From assembly GCF_001904745.1 (NCBI RefSeq), contig NZ_MRCD01000002.1, positions 197,905-261,904 of the forward strand: 64,000 nucleotides of DNA, written 5' to 3'. A model generated the notes under the pieces. The model made no database searches. It had not been told where the DNA came from and saw only the letters and a list, made by a program, of their open reading frames with translations. This stretch comes from Calothrix sp. HK-06. GTDB lineage: Bacteria > Cyanobacteriota > Cyanobacteriia > Cyanobacteriales > Nostocaceae. The position numbers and the translations under genes are program-made. Every line of letters starts with the position of its first letter. Positions within the stretch are counted from its first letter, which is position 1. Below, one piece after another: positions 37,529 to 47,061 of the stretch.

Positions 37529-37620
37529 GCTGCATACCAGTTATGATTGTGACCACTATACGCTTATATATATAGTTACAACAGTTAAACTAGGTAAAAA
37601 CTTAGCATTATGGAAGTTAA
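37529..37620 (+). repeat. Diverged direct duplicate of the 3' end of the GT2 gene
   Basis: The stretch from GCTGCATACCAGTTATGATT to CATTATGGAAGTTAATT follows, base for base with scattered changes, the sequence 37245-37340 that encodes the last 30 residues of the glycosyltransferase and its stop. The copies share ACAGTTAAACT.GGTAAAAAC and .AGCATTATG. The copy ends directly before the start codon of the next gene. Confidence 0.75.
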
Positions 37621-37622
37621 TT

Positions 37623-39326
37623 ATGCTAGACCTATTAATAAAAAACGGTTTAGTTTTTGACGGGTTAGGAACGGCGCCAGTGCGTCGAGATATTGCTATT
37701 CAAAGTGGGCAAATTGTCAATATCGCTCCATCGCTATCTATGGATGCATATAATATAGTTGATGCATCTGGCTTATGGGTAACACCTGGTTTTATCGATA
37801 TTCACACGCACTATGATTTAGAAGTAGAGATAGCAGCAGGTTTGAGCGAGTCAGTGCGTCACGGGGTAACAAGTGTAGTCATTGGCAATTGTAGCTTGTC
37901 CGTGGCAATAGGGGCGCCGCAAACACTAGCAGACATTTTTCAACGAGTCGAAACGCTTTCACACAGACTAATTGAGAAATGGTTACAAAAATCTGTTTCG
38001 TGGCAAACTCCCAAAGAGTATTTACAACATTTACAGCAGTTACCGTTAGGGCCAAATGTAGCAGCAATGTTTGGACATAGTGCATTACGCGCGCATATCA
38101 TGGGTTTGGAACGTAGCTTAACTGCTCAACCTAACGAAAAAGAACTACGAATAATGGAGGACATAGCAGCAAAAGCATTAGATGACGGATTTATTGGTAT
38201 CTCTATAGATATGTTTCCTTGGCATTTAATGAGTGGTGAATGGAGTGGTTGCACTATTCCTTCGCAACACGCGCAATATAAAGAGTATGCAATGCTGGCA
38301 AAACTTTGTCGGCAACGCGATAAAGTTTTTCAGGTAACACCAAACTTACAGCGACTTGCTTCATTTTGGGAAATTTTTCGGATGAGCATAGGAAAGAGAC
38401 CTTTACGCTTAACTGTGCTAAGTGCATTAGATGCTGTCCATGACCGTAAACTCTGGAGAGTATTTGCTCCTATTTTATTCTTTTGGAACCGAATAATGAG
38501 AGGCAATGTTAGGTTTCAAACTTTAACAGAACCTTTTACTATATATTCCAATGGGCCAGTTACACCATTATTTGAAGAATTCCCCTGTGGTGTAAAGCTG
38601 AATGGTTGTAATTCCAGAGAAGAACGTCAAATACTATGGACATCACCTGGTTTTGTATCGCAATTTCGTACTGACTGGTGTAACAAATGGCGCCGTTCAT
38701 TTCATCGTCAGTTAGACAACATGGAAATAGTATGTTGTCCTAATGAAACCTGGCAAGGTTTAAGCTTTGCAGAAGTTGCACGTAAAAAACAGCAAGACGC
38801 CTTAGACTTTTTTATCGAAGCACTACAACTATACGATACAGATATACGATGGGTAGCAACAGGCGCCAACGACCGACTCGAACCCAGAAAAGCCATGATG
38901 TCACACCCGCATATATTACCAGGTTTTACCGATGCAGGGGCACATGTGCGGAACTTAGGATATTATGATGGCGCCTTATCTTTACTCAAACAAGCAGTTG
39001 TTACCAAATTTATGAAACCCGAAATAGCAATTTCTCGCGTTACTGGAGAACCTGCCCAATGGTTTCGGCTAGATACAGGAGTAATAAAAATAGGTGCCAA
39101 AGCCGATATAGTTATTATCAACCCTAATGCACTTAATCAACCCATCAGTCCCCAAATAGAAGTTTTCGATCCAGTACTCGACGGAGAACCACGAATGGTT
39201 AAACGAGGTTCAGAAGAAATAATTCAAGCCGTATATATAAGCGGTATAAAAGTCATTGACCAAGGTAAAGTAAATAAACGCTTAGGTCAACAGCAACTCG
39301 GAACAGTCTTAATTACAAAATCGTAG
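37623..39326 (+). CDS. N-acyl-D-amino-acid deacylase-like amidohydrolase
   Basis: A 567-residue metal-dependent hydrolase. The start MLDLLIKNGLVFDGLGTAPV and the metal motif PGFIDIHTHYDLEVE are classic for the D-aminoacylase branch of the amidohydrolase superfamily. A later histidine pair, the H..H motif near HPHILPGFTDAGAHVRNLG with the catalytic aspartate, and the end motif ADIVIINPNAL complete the barrel. The reaction would be hydrolysis of an N-acyl-D-amino acid or a cyclic amide. It begins 281 bases after GT2, within the duplicated spacer, and is followed at 48 bases by the Mpo1-like gene, so those two may be co-transcribed. Confidence 0.85.
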   Translation: MLDLLIKNGLVFDGLGTAPVRRDIAIQSGQIVNIAPSLSMDAYNIVDASGLWVTPGFIDIHTHYDLEVEIAAGLSESVRHGVTSVVIGNCSLSVAIGAPQTLADIFQRVETLSHRLIEKWLQKSVSWQTPKEYLQHLQQLPLGPNVAAMFGHSALRAHIMGLERSLTAQPNEKELRIMEDIAAKALDDGFIGISIDMFPWHLMSGEWSGCTIPSQHAQYKEYAMLAKLCRQRDKVFQVTPNLQRLASFWEIFRMSIGKRPLRLTVLSALDAVHDRKLWRVFAPILFFWNRIMRGNVRFQTLTEPFTIYSNGPVTPLFEEFPCGVKLNGCNSREERQILWTSPGFVSQFRTDWCNKWRRSFHRQLDNMEIVCCPNETWQGLSFAEVARKKQQDALDFFIEALQLYDTDIRWVATGANDRLEPRKAMMSHPHILPGFTDAGAHVRNLGYYDGALSLLKQAVVTKFMKPEIAISRVTGEPAQWFRLDTGVIKIGAKADIVIINPNALNQPISPQIEVFDPVLDGEPRMVKRGSEEIIQAVYISGIKVIDQGKVNKRLGQQQLGTVLITKS

Positions 39327-39374
39327 GTTAGGTGGAGCGACTTTTCGCTTCCCAACATAAATCTTACTAATACA

Positions 39375-39779
39375 ATGAAAAATCTCAGAAACCGTATCAA
39401 CAGTAATATTACAGACCATCCGTTTACAGACTACTGGGACATATTTGTTCTTAAACATCAACACCCTATTAACATCATCCTTCACATCCTAGGAATATTT
39501 ATATTTTACAGCTTACTTCTCGGCGCCGCTTGCTTCCACAATACTTGGTTACTCTGTGCCTTACCTCTAACACAGCTAGTAGGTTTAACAGGACACTTAT
39601 TATTTGAACGTAGCCATATTGATATACAAGATGCAGTCTTTTCGTGGCGTGCATCTCGTTGTTTAGGAAAAATGTTATGGAGAGTTATAATAGGCAAATA
39701 TAAAGAAGATATCCAAAAAAGATTAAATATTTTATACGAATATTTAAGTATTTACCACAGAGACACAGAGAGTAGTTAA
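39375..39779 (+). CDS. Mpo1-like (DUF962) membrane protein
   Basis: A 134-residue protein with the family pattern H-x(n)-P-x-N-x(3)-H (LKHQHPINIILHILGIFIFY), a second helix, and LVGLTGHLLFERSHIDIQD. In yeast Mpo1 is an Fe-dependent 2-hydroxy-palmitate dioxygenase in fatty-acid alpha-oxidation; bacterial relatives are uncharacterised. The last nine residues (YHRDTESS) and the stop are read from an ACCACAGAGACACAGAG repeat, so the natural C-terminus was replaced or extended by repeat insertion. Confidence 0.75.
   Translation: MKNLRNRINSNITDHPFTDYWDIFVLKHQHPINIILHILGIFIFYSLLLGAACFHNTWLLCALPLTQLVGLTGHLLFERSHIDIQDAVFSWRASRCLGKMLWRVIIGKYKEDIQKRLNILYEYLSIYHRDTESS
39753..39772. repeat. ACCACAGAGACACAGAG repeat within the 3' end of the Mpo1-like gene
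   Basis: TACCACAGAGACACAGAGAG is the same unit as at 34384 and 36004. It codes for the final residues of the Mpo1-like protein. Confidence 0.75.
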
Positions 39780-39840
39780 GATAAGTAAAAAAACATAATA
39801 TGTATAGAATAGGGACAAACAAACTCACATGGGCTAAAAA

Positions 39841-39981
39841 ATGGCAACCCAACTCAGTGAACCAAAATCAGCCGGAATGGTAATAACTTGGTAACCGTTG
39901 CCCGATGATTTTAGGTTAGAGGAAAAACCAGTGGAAAATACAGGTCATCCACTATTAGCTGGTTTTCATTATAAATTACGC
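39841..39981 (+). pseudogene. Second Uma2-family remnant with a nonsense codon
   Basis: The frame reads MATQLSEPKSAGMVITW, stop (TAA at the place of a Glu codon), PLPDDFRLEEKPVENTGHPL LAGF and then loses homology. The run W-E-PLPDDFxLExxPVENTGxPLLAG is characteristic of Uma2 N-termini. The remnant ends 2 bases before an AGAAACCTAGTTTCT palindrome. No catalytic residues remain. Confidence 0.65.
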
Positions 39982-39983
39982 AA

Positions 39984-39998
39984 AGAAACCTAGTTTCT
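39984..39998. repeat. AGAAACCTAGTTTCT palindrome
   Basis: One of four copies of this family in the window (1647, 37374, 39984, 51901). It marks the truncation edge of the second Uma2 remnant. Confidence 0.75.
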
Positions 39999-40044
39999 AA
40001 GATTCAACAATATCAGCAACTTATTGTCTTCTATATATAATGTT

Positions 40045-40452
40045 ATGGTGACGTACAAAAGCGATTTGAGTAATGTAAACTGGGATGAGATGAAAGCGAC
40101 TCTCAAAGAAGATGTATTTGATAATGGTAGAAGTCCACAACAACTTAAAGTTTCCTTTGAAAATAGCTATGCAACTTGTATCGCTTATATTGATAATTGT
40201 ATAGTTGGGACTGCGCGCGTATTGTCAGATGGTATTTGCAATGCTTATATTGTTGATGTTTGGACATTCACACCTTATCGGCGCCAAGGTATTGCCAGTA
40301 AAATGATGTCGTTGTTACTAGAGAGATTATCAGGTCAAGATGTTTGTTTATTGACTGAAGATGCGGTAGATTTTTATGAAAAGTTAGGTTTTACTGAAGG
40401 CGATACTTGTATGGAAAAAGTAATTGGTAAATGGTTAATAAATCATTCGTAA
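40045..40452 (+). CDS. GNAT-family N-acetyltransferase
   Basis: A 135-residue protein starting MVTYKSDLSNVNWDEMKATL; the ATG at 40045 is preferred to a TTG seven codons earlier. Motif A is clear (VDVWTFTPYRRQGIASKMMS), and FYEKLGFTEGDTCMEK ends the fold. The substrate is unknown; the short form resembles small-molecule or protein N-acetyltransferases of the YhbS/AAC kind. Confidence 0.85.
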   Translation: MVTYKSDLSNVNWDEMKATLKEDVFDNGRSPQQLKVSFENSYATCIAYIDNCIVGTARVLSDGICNAYIVDVWTFTPYRRQGIASKMMSLLLERLSGQDVCLLTEDAVDFYEKLGFTEGDTCMEKVIGKWLINHS

Positions 40453-40472
40453 CATTGTGTGTTGTAGCTGAG

Positions 40473-41743
40473 GGGGCGACATGAAGTCTACAACGCTGAC
40501 CGTATAAGCTCCATAGCTCTCATGGCTTTTAAATAATTTTCTAGTTTATGGCGACTTAATCTCATTAAATTTTGAACTAAATCCTGACAATTACCGATAA
40601 AATTAACCCAGTTTTGCCCATAAATACCAATATAGAAGTTACTATGTCTCCTTTGAGAACGCCCATATTCTTTTCTACGAGCAACATATTTTTGCATACC
40701 TTTGCTCTTGATTAGCTGACCTTGTAATGTAGCAATTGTATAAGCAAAATAAATTATTAAAACTAAAGAAATAAAGCGTTTACCTTCAACATTTGTGCCT
40801 TCTAAATTATATCCACCACTCTTAAAATCCCTAAACATCTCTTCTATATCAAAGCGCTTACGATATGCATCAATCGCAGCTTCTTTACTACCCATATTAG
40901 TTAAGATAAACCATCCATATGAATGTCGTCTCTTTACGATAACTCTTTTTCCATTTACAGGCAACATTAAATCCTTTTACTTTTTTTGTTTTCGTCACAG
41001 TAGCATTCTCAATAAAAAAGGATGTTCCTGGCTTTAAACCCAAATCTTTCATTTCACACCAAACATTATTTTCAACTTTAATATTTTCGTTCTGTTTCAG
41101 CCTGAGACAAAACTCAAAACCCTTATCATCAAGCCATTTAGCTAAACTTACTGAACAAAACTCTCTATCACCTATAATTACAATTTTCTGATTTGATAAC
41201 AAGGGTTGAAATAAAGGTACTATCTCAGATAAAACTCTTGCTTGGTCTGATAAATTACTACTGCCTAACTTTGGTAAAAGTTCAAAATATATAGGGATTG
41301 CTCTTTGATTATAAATTAGACTAATCACTATTAAATTTTTGCGTTTCCAGTTAGTTCTGTCAATTGCTAAATATATTGTTTGATTTACTTTAAAAGTTTG
41401 AGATATCCATTGTTGAATAATTGGGAACCATAGTTCTTGTATATTTAGTATTGGTAATGATAAAAATCTTTGCAGCTTTTTACGCCTTGAGTGAAATTGC
41501 ATGAACAAAGGTAAAGACTCTGATATTTTCTCCAATTTCACATCTTTAATTTCTTGAATAACATTAATTAGAAGAGTGAGAAATAGTAATTGAGACTCAG
41601 AGAGTAAATTTTGTAGATGCTTCTGGTATAATTCTGGTAACATTTGCAATAGATAGGTCTTATTGACAATCTTGACCTATCTTTTTTTACCATGAATTGG
41701 CCAACGTTATGCATTACACGGGTTACGGGGCGCTTGTCGCCCC
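40473..41743 (-). mobile_element. IS4-type insertion sequence (ends uncertain)
   Basis: The transposase frames occupy 40488-41649. A 9-base inverted match, GGGGCGACA at 40473-40481 and its complement at 41735-41743, could be the terminal repeats. This is weak because the right copy is also part of a local CGGGGCG hairpin. I found no clear target duplication. Confidence 0.5.
40488..41649 (-). pseudogene. IS4-family DDE transposase split by a frameshift
   Basis: The first frame (from 41649) encodes MQMLPELYQKHLQNLLSESQ up to CKWKKSYRKE; the second, shifted near 40920, continues with SYGWFILTNMGSKEAAIDAY RKRFDIEEMFRDFKSGGYNL to the end. The DDE elements are present: the first Asp in YLAIDRTNWKRKN, the second in VIIGDREFCS, and the IS4 signature Y-x2-R-x3-E-x6-K in AYRKRFDIEEMFRDFKSGG. 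One indel splits the gene. Programmed frameshifting is not usual in IS4, so it is probably inactive. Confidence 0.85.
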
Positions 41744-41753
41744 GTTAGGTGTT

Positions 41754-41781
41754 GTAGAGACGCAATTAATTGCGTCTCTAC
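41754..41781. repeat. GTAGAGACG palindrome family, copy 5
   Basis: GTAGAGACGCAATT and its exact complement form a perfect 28-base palindrome. It lies just downstream of the exported-protein gene at 41798 (minus strand) and may terminate it. Confidence 0.9.
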
Positions 41782-41797
41782 GTGGAAATGTAATTTA

Positions 41798-42571
41798 TTA
41801 TTTTATTTCTACAGTTAGTTCGTAGGTAGTATTACCGCGAGTTCCTCCGACTACAATTTGGTAATCTCCATTTGCTGAAAGTTTTCCGCTCCAAGTTGTA
41901 GCTTCTTGCTTGATAGTTTTACTATCCGGTGCAATGACATCGAATACAGCATTATTTTCTAAAGATGTAATTTTTAAATTCATTTGCTGTCCTTGTTTGG
42001 CGCCGAGCAAGTAAGTATCAAGTTCACCTCTAATTACGGATTGTTTTATTGTTGTTGAGTTGGTGCCACTTGCAAACTTAACTCGTACAGGTTTTCTTGT
42101 TGCTGTTGCTTCTTTATCAGAGGTAGCGCTTGTACAATTGGCTTTAGTAAAGGTTTCTCTACCTGTATTTAACTTTGACTCGGTAATTGTCCAGATTTCT
42201 TGAGTATTTTGAGTATCGTTTTCAATTTTTGTAACAATTTTCAGTTTTGCTTTATCAGCAGCTAATTCTCCTGTCAGGGTTTGGTTATAAGAAGTATGGT
42301 AACTTTCAGCACGATTTTGGATAGTTGCTTGCACTGTACCATTAACTTTGTTACCAGCACTAATATTTATTTTTGCTGTTGCGTCAAGTGTTTTTGTTTT
42401 GGCTGAATAGCAATATGTACCAGGCGCCAATTTTGTATTAGCTTTATCTTTGGAGGCTTTTGCCACAACCGTTAGATTAGACGCATTAGCAATATTAGAA
42501 TTTTCCCCATAACTTGTTAAGCATAGAATAGTTAATATAGTAACGCTAGGCAAGAACAGGTTGTTAATCAT
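41798..42571 (-). CDS. Exported protein with C-terminal PPC-like beta domain
   Basis: A 257-residue protein with an N-terminal signal sequence (MINNLFLPSVTILTILCLTS). The middle part (LAPGTYCYSAKTKTLDATAK, and so on) is a beta-rich domain I do not recognise. The last 95 residues (VRVKFASGTNSTTIKQSVIR to TTYELTVEIK) resemble the pre-peptidase C-terminal sandwich seen at the end of many cyanobacterial exported proteins. It is likely periplasmic or extracellular. The role is unknown. Confidence 0.65.
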   Translation of the reverse strand: MINNLFLPSVTILTILCLTSYGENSNIANASNLTVVAKASKDKANTKLAPGTYCYSAKTKTLDATAKINISAGNKVNGTVQATIQNRAESYHTSYNQTLTGELAADKAKLKIVTKIENDTQNTQEIWTITESKLNTGRETFTKANCTSATSDKEATATRKPVRVKFASGTNSTTIKQSVIRGELDTYLLGAKQGQQMNLKITSLENNAVFDVIAPDSKTIKQEATTWSGKLSANGDYQIVVGGTRGNTTYELTVEIK

Positions 42572-42871
42572 GATTCGTAGATTTTCGTTTTGATTTCATC
42601 TAAATAATTCAACAAGCCGATTATTACTGATTACGCAAAAAAACACAGGTAAACTCCACTACCTTTTATCACCAAATATAATTGGCTGAAAAACTTTGGG
42701 TTAGAGTTTAACACCGTCTATATAAGTATCGTGACTATCTAAATAAGTAATTCGTCTCGACGCCTGTTATCAACTCATATAGTACTCTTTTATTGCTATA
42801 TAAGTATTTTTGTAGATTTGCTATAGTTATAGACTACATCATAGTAAAAGTATTGTTTTAATTATTGCAGT
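42572..42871. other. Divergent spacer between exported protein and PhyH gene
   Basis: Three hundred A/T-rich bases that hold the promoters of two divergent genes. I see no repeat family member, RNA gene or operator here. Confidence 0.4.
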
Positions 42872-43825
42872 ATGTTTATAAAGATAGTAAATAACTACAA
42901 ACAGAGAATTTTATCAAACTTATATAATGCAGTTTATGAAAATTATAAAGGTTTAACCAAAAATCCTAAATGGTTATTAATGCGTAAAGTTTCACGATTT
43001 CAAGCTGGTCGAACAATTAGACATTTTTTGACTCGTAAAAGTACATTATCTCAATTAACTATAGATGAAAGTAATTCATATTTCACAAATGTTAATGTTA
43101 ATAAAGTTGTAAATCAATTGAAAGAAGACGGAATTTTTCTAGGCATCAATTTACCTCAGTGCGTAGTTAAAGAAATAGTTCAATTTGCAGAATCTACTCT
43201 TTGCTATGCGAATCGAAAGCCAGAATTAGGATTTTATTATCATCAAAAAGAGCAAGCACAAATTCAAACGAAAAAACAGTTTATAGTAGGCAGCTATTTT
43301 AATACATCTTCACTTTGTCCTGCTATTAAGAAACTCCAAAATGATGCTAAATTATTAGCAATAGCAGCTAAATATTTAGAGCGAGAACCAGTGCATCAAG
43401 GTTCACTACTTTGGTGGAGTTTTCCCGGAGAGAGAACATATCAACAACTTAGTTCTAATGGTCAACTTTTTCACTACGACCTCGATGATTATCGTTTTAT
43501 CAAATTTTTCTTTTATTTAACTGATGTAGATAAACAGAGTGGTCCTCATATTTGTGTTCGTGGCAGTCATAAGCAAAAAAAACTTTCACATTTAATACTG
43601 CGTAAACGAGAAACTGACGAAGATATAATTAATTATTATGGTGAAAAATCTCTAATCACTATTTACGGCCAAGCTGGTTTTGGATTTGTGGAAGATGGAC
43701 TTTGTTTCCATAAAGGAATTGCGCCTACCCATAAAAATCGCTTAATTTTACAAATCGAATTTGCCACAACTGACTATGGAATGCAGCATGATATTAGAGA
43801 CCCTTCATTATTAAAATGTATTTAG
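42872..43825 (+). CDS. Phytanoyl-CoA dioxygenase (PhyH)-family Fe(II)/2-oxoglutarate oxygenase
   Basis: A 317-residue protein with the facial triad: the H-x-D pair in LFHYDLDDYRFIKFFF and a distal His in LCFHKGIAPTHKNRL, whose Arg would bind 2-oxoglutarate. VNQLKEDGIFLGINLPQ is the usual PhyH start, and FYLTDVDKQSGPHICVRGSHK the central motif. PhyH relatives hydroxylate or halogenate small molecules, lipids and sugars. The basic N-terminal 60 residues are an extension. There is no linked pathway gene, so the substrate is open. Confidence 0.8.
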   Translation: MFIKIVNNYKQRILSNLYNAVYENYKGLTKNPKWLLMRKVSRFQAGRTIRHFLTRKSTLSQLTIDESNSYFTNVNVNKVVNQLKEDGIFLGINLPQCVVKEIVQFAESTLCYANRKPELGFYYHQKEQAQIQTKKQFIVGSYFNTSSLCPAIKKLQNDAKLLAIAAKYLEREPVHQGSLLWWSFPGERTYQQLSSNGQLFHYDLDDYRFIKFFFYLTDVDKQSGPHICVRGSHKQKKLSHLILRKRETDEDIINYYGEKSLITIYGQAGFGFVEDGLCFHKGIAPTHKNRLILQIEFATTDYGMQHDIRDPSLLKCI

Positions 43826-44080
43826 CCTCTACCCAGGTGCCGTTACATGACAACTGATTATAATTTTAATCTAAAGTGTACCTGACGACATTGACATATC
43901 AATTTTTTTGGAAATGATGGAGGTGTAGATTATTTCAGTTGTGAGGAAGCTTGATTGGCACTGATGGCTGGTATTTGACAGCACCTTCTCGGATGATTCA
44001 ACTTCAACTCCAAATAGTTGTTAATATAGAAAAAATACACTTTTTTAGAAAAAACACCTAGAAAAAAGTATAGCAACAAA

Positions 44081-44410
44081 ATGCAAACTCAAGAAGCTAC
44101 CGTTCCGAAAAATATCGCTGCTGGTTTTCATGCTCTTTCTGACCCTTTACGGATTGGCACTTTGGAACTATTACGGAAACGAGAGCAGTGTGTTTGTGAT
44201 TTGTGTGAAGTGTTAGGTGTCACTCAGTCAAAGCTATCGTTTCATCTTAAAATTCTTAAAGAAGCTGGTTTTGTTAACGCGCGGCAAGAAGGGCGTTGGA
44301 TTTACTACAGTCTGAATAGCTCTCAATTTGAAGTTTTACAAAATTATTTAAGAGATTTTAGTATAATTAGTAAAATTACCCCTGCTTCGCCCTGTTCTGA
44401 TAAAAGTTAA
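44081..44410 (+). CDS. ArsR/SmtB-family metal-sensing repressor
   Basis: A 109-residue winged-helix protein. The motif CVCDLC in helix alpha-3 (REQCVCDLCEVLGVTQSKLS) is the arsenite/antimonite site of classical ArsR, and the recognition helix VTQSKLSFHLKILKEAGFVN follows. HALSDPLRIGTLELLRKRE is the normal N-terminal helix. An imperfect inverted repeat just upstream (TACACTTTTTTAG and CTAGAAAAAAGTATA) could be its operator. No arsenic-resistance gene lies next to it, so its target is elsewhere or it is an orphan. Confidence 0.88.
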   Translation: MQTQEATVPKNIAAGFHALSDPLRIGTLELLRKREQCVCDLCEVLGVTQSKLSFHLKILKEAGFVNARQEGRWIYYSLNSSQFEVLQNYLRDFSIISKITPASPCSDKS

Positions 44411-44517
44411 TAGTACAAATAAAAGTTAATAGTAGGGTGGGCGTTACTTCATATTGAATTTGTATTAGATTCTTCGCTACGCGACTAATGACAACAGATA
44501 AACATCCGTTACATCCG

Positions 44518-47061
44518 TTACATCCGTTGCCCATTTTCACCCATCATAATACCTCGTCCGGTCAAAGCCACATAAACCAAGTTCGCAGTACGCATATCAC
44601 CTTCCATATAAGTAATTCCTGGAAACTGTAAAATATCAGGGTCACTAATACGACTCCAGGACTTACCCATATCTTCAGATTTATATATCGCGTCTTTAGT
44701 CGCATTACTAACACGACCAAATATGTAAATATACGGCTGCTTATTAGATTTACCCTTACCAAAAGCAACAAAATCACAACTTTTAACAGGCGCCACTTTA
44801 GTAAAAGACTTTCCACCATCAGTAGAATGATACAGGGGATTACCATTTACATCTTCAGGGTTACGCGCGAAACTCATCCATACATCACCTTGCTGTGTTG
44901 GGTTACTAACAATAGCAGGACGAATTAACCAACCAGGTAAATTATTTGCTTTGCTTTTACTCCAACTGGCGCCACCATCATTACTATAATAAAACCCACT
45001 CACATCGTAATAATAAAAAGTTTTGCCTTGAGGGTCTTTTCTATCTGCTGCCAAAATATATGAACTTAACCACGGACTAATACTGTTCGACCAAGACTTG
45101 GGTAAAGCTTGGTAATGTAAATGGTCGTTGTTTTTCTCATCAAACGGTTGAGGTGGAGGATTATAATCTAAATTGCGCGCGAGTCGCCAAGTTTTACCAC
45201 CATCATTAGTATAATGCGCCCAAGTTCCCCAAGCTGGCGCCCATACCATATTTTTTGGGTTCGTTGGGGACATAGCTATTTGTCCACCTATTGCATAAAC
45301 TTTCTCTTTTCCTGACTTATCACTTTTCCAAAGTTCTTCTGTCGGGATAGACTCGAATGCTCTCCAAGTTTTACCGTTATCACTAGTTACACCATGTATT
45401 CCCCAAAACCCTTGCCACTGATGAAAACCTACAAATGCTGCATGGTCAGGGTTATTATACGAAAAATCCATTCCTGTGGCGCCTGCTACATGAGGAAAAG
45501 GAACGGGATATACTTTCCAATCAGGGTTTGCCCATTTATAACTAGGATTAATCGCTATATTTTGGGGACCGATAGCTTTTGTTGGTACTTCATAGCGACT
45601 TACATGCCGAAACCCTATTTTATCTTGTGTCGCGCTTAATAAATCTGCACCTCCTTGTGCTTTCGGTTTGGGTGGTACTCGCACCATATTTAAATCTAAT
45701 TCTTCCAAATTATTCATCAACCATTGATAAACAGGAGTTTTTACCGTTACGTCATCACTGCTCGCAACTCCCCAACCGTTTGTCCACCACGCTTTTTTTG
45801 CATTACTGGGGTCAAATGTTATTGATGCGGCACCTGTTGAAGCGTAAGATTGATAATACCCAGGTGCAGTAGGATTAATTTTATCTTTCGGATTGTTTGC
45901 ATCATAGGCGCCCATATACATTGTTTGTTTATCCCAAGAAAGTCCACTCGAAGTAGATATATAAACAAACTTGTCGGCAACTGCCATTATTGTGTTGGGT
46001 TGATTTGGGTGTACGGTAATAGCTGAATATACTCTTCCTTCCCCATCAGGTGTGATAGATGTCCAATTACCGTTACTATACTTACGGATACTTCCCGATG
46101 TATTCTGACCGTTACCACCCCAAGTCCCAAACGCTACATATAATGTTCCATCACTAGCAACTACTGCACGCACCGGATTTTTGGCGCCTTCAATATTATT
46201 CCACGATTTACCACCATCAGCACTGCGCCAAACTCCACTACCATGAACACCTACATATATATTTTTGGCTTTATCGAATACAACAAATGTAAAACCAGGT
46301 ATATCTTTATTATCTTTACCGTCTTTTTGATATTCTGGTAAACTACTAGCTTCTGGCAACCCTGTAACTAGAGTCCAATCTGTATTACCGTCTTTTCTCC
46401 ACAAACCATTGCGTCGCGAAGCAAAGTAAATTAATTCTGGTTTATTTGGGTCAACTGCTATTCTCTCACCTGTATCTGAACGGTATGCATTATTTGGACC
46501 CACGAAAATATCATGTTTTCCCAAACCTGTTGGTTGCCATGTATTACCTCTATTGTTAGATACTAATATTTCACCCGAATATTTATATTTAAGTTTGTCT
46601 TTTTCTGTGAAAGTTGAATTATTCCGATTTACAGCAGCATAAACACTATTTGTCAATCCATCAACAGCAATACTTTCTACTCCAATTCCACCACCAGCGA
46701 AATTAGTGTCAAACATGTCCATTAAAGGAAACCATGTTTTATTCTTACGGTCGAAACGATAGGCGCCACCTACATCTGTACGAACATATACATCATAAGG
46801 CGAACTTGGGCTAATTACTAAACCTGTAACATAACCCATTCCTTGAATATTAACATTGCGCCATGTAAATAAATTATCGGCTTGTGCTGACCTTGGTTTG
46901 CGTGTTGCTGGAGGCGCCTTAGCACGTACTAAAACAGGTGCTGTCTGTATTTCATTGTGAACACTCTCCACAACGGCGGCTTGCGTACAAGCGTGTAAAT
47001 TTAATAGTACTAACACACTTGCTACCAATCGTAATAAGAATAATGTTAGGCGCCGTCCCAT
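44518..47061 (-). CDS. GH74-like lipoprotein with BNR/sialidase-type repeats
   Basis: An 847-residue protein with a lipoprotein signal (LVLLNLHACTQ; lipobox LHAC). The mature part begins with the GH74 pattern WRNVNIQGMGYVTGLVISPS followed by VYVRTDVGGAYRFDRKNKTW. BNR-like repeats (SADGGKSW, STDGGKSF, SNDGGASW, TNDGGKTW) run through the chain and build two beta-propellers, as in xyloglucanases and their relatives. A surface glycan-binding or glycan-cleaving role is likely. The catalytic Asp pair of GH74 is not certain by eye. Codons are like those of the neighbours, so no sign of recent transfer. Confidence 0.8.
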   Translation of the reverse strand: MGRRLTLFLLRLVASVLVLLNLHACTQAAVVESVHNEIQTAPVLVRAKAPPATRKPRSAQADNLFTWRNVNIQGMGYVTGLVISPSSPYDVYVRTDVGGAYRFDRKNKTWFPLMDMFDTNFAGGGIGVESIAVDGLTNSVYAAVNRNNSTFTEKDKLKYKYSGEILVSNNRGNTWQPTGLGKHDIFVGPNNAYRSDTGERIAVDPNKPELIYFASRRNGLWRKDGNTDWTLVTGLPEASSLPEYQKDGKDNKDIPGFTFVVFDKAKNIYVGVHGSGVWRSADGGKSWNNIEGAKNPVRAVVASDGTLYVAFGTWGGNGQNTSGSIRKYSNGNWTSITPDGEGRVYSAITVHPNQPNTIMAVADKFVYISTSSGLSWDKQTMYMGAYDANNPKDKINPTAPGYYQSYASTGAASITFDPSNAKKAWWTNGWGVASSDDVTVKTPVYQWLMNNLEELDLNMVRVPPKPKAQGGADLLSATQDKIGFRHVSRYEVPTKAIGPQNIAINPSYKWANPDWKVYPVPFPHVAGATGMDFSYNNPDHAAFVGFHQWQGFWGIHGVTSDNGKTWRAFESIPTEELWKSDKSGKEKVYAIGGQIAMSPTNPKNMVWAPAWGTWAHYTNDGGKTWRLARNLDYNPPPQPFDEKNNDHLHYQALPKSWSNSISPWLSSYILAADRKDPQGKTFYYYDVSGFYYSNDGGASWSKSKANNLPGWLIRPAIVSNPTQQGDVWMSFARNPEDVNGNPLYHSTDGGKSFTKVAPVKSCDFVAFGKGKSNKQPYIYIFGRVSNATKDAIYKSEDMGKSWSRISDPDILQFPGITYMEGDMRTANLVYVALTGRGIMMGENGQRM

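Noticed and set aside
41650..41743. Firm terminal inverted repeats for the IS4-type element
   Set aside because: The only inward-facing match is 9 bases (GGGGCGACA), the right copy lies in a local hairpin, and no target duplication was seen, so the ends stay uncertain.
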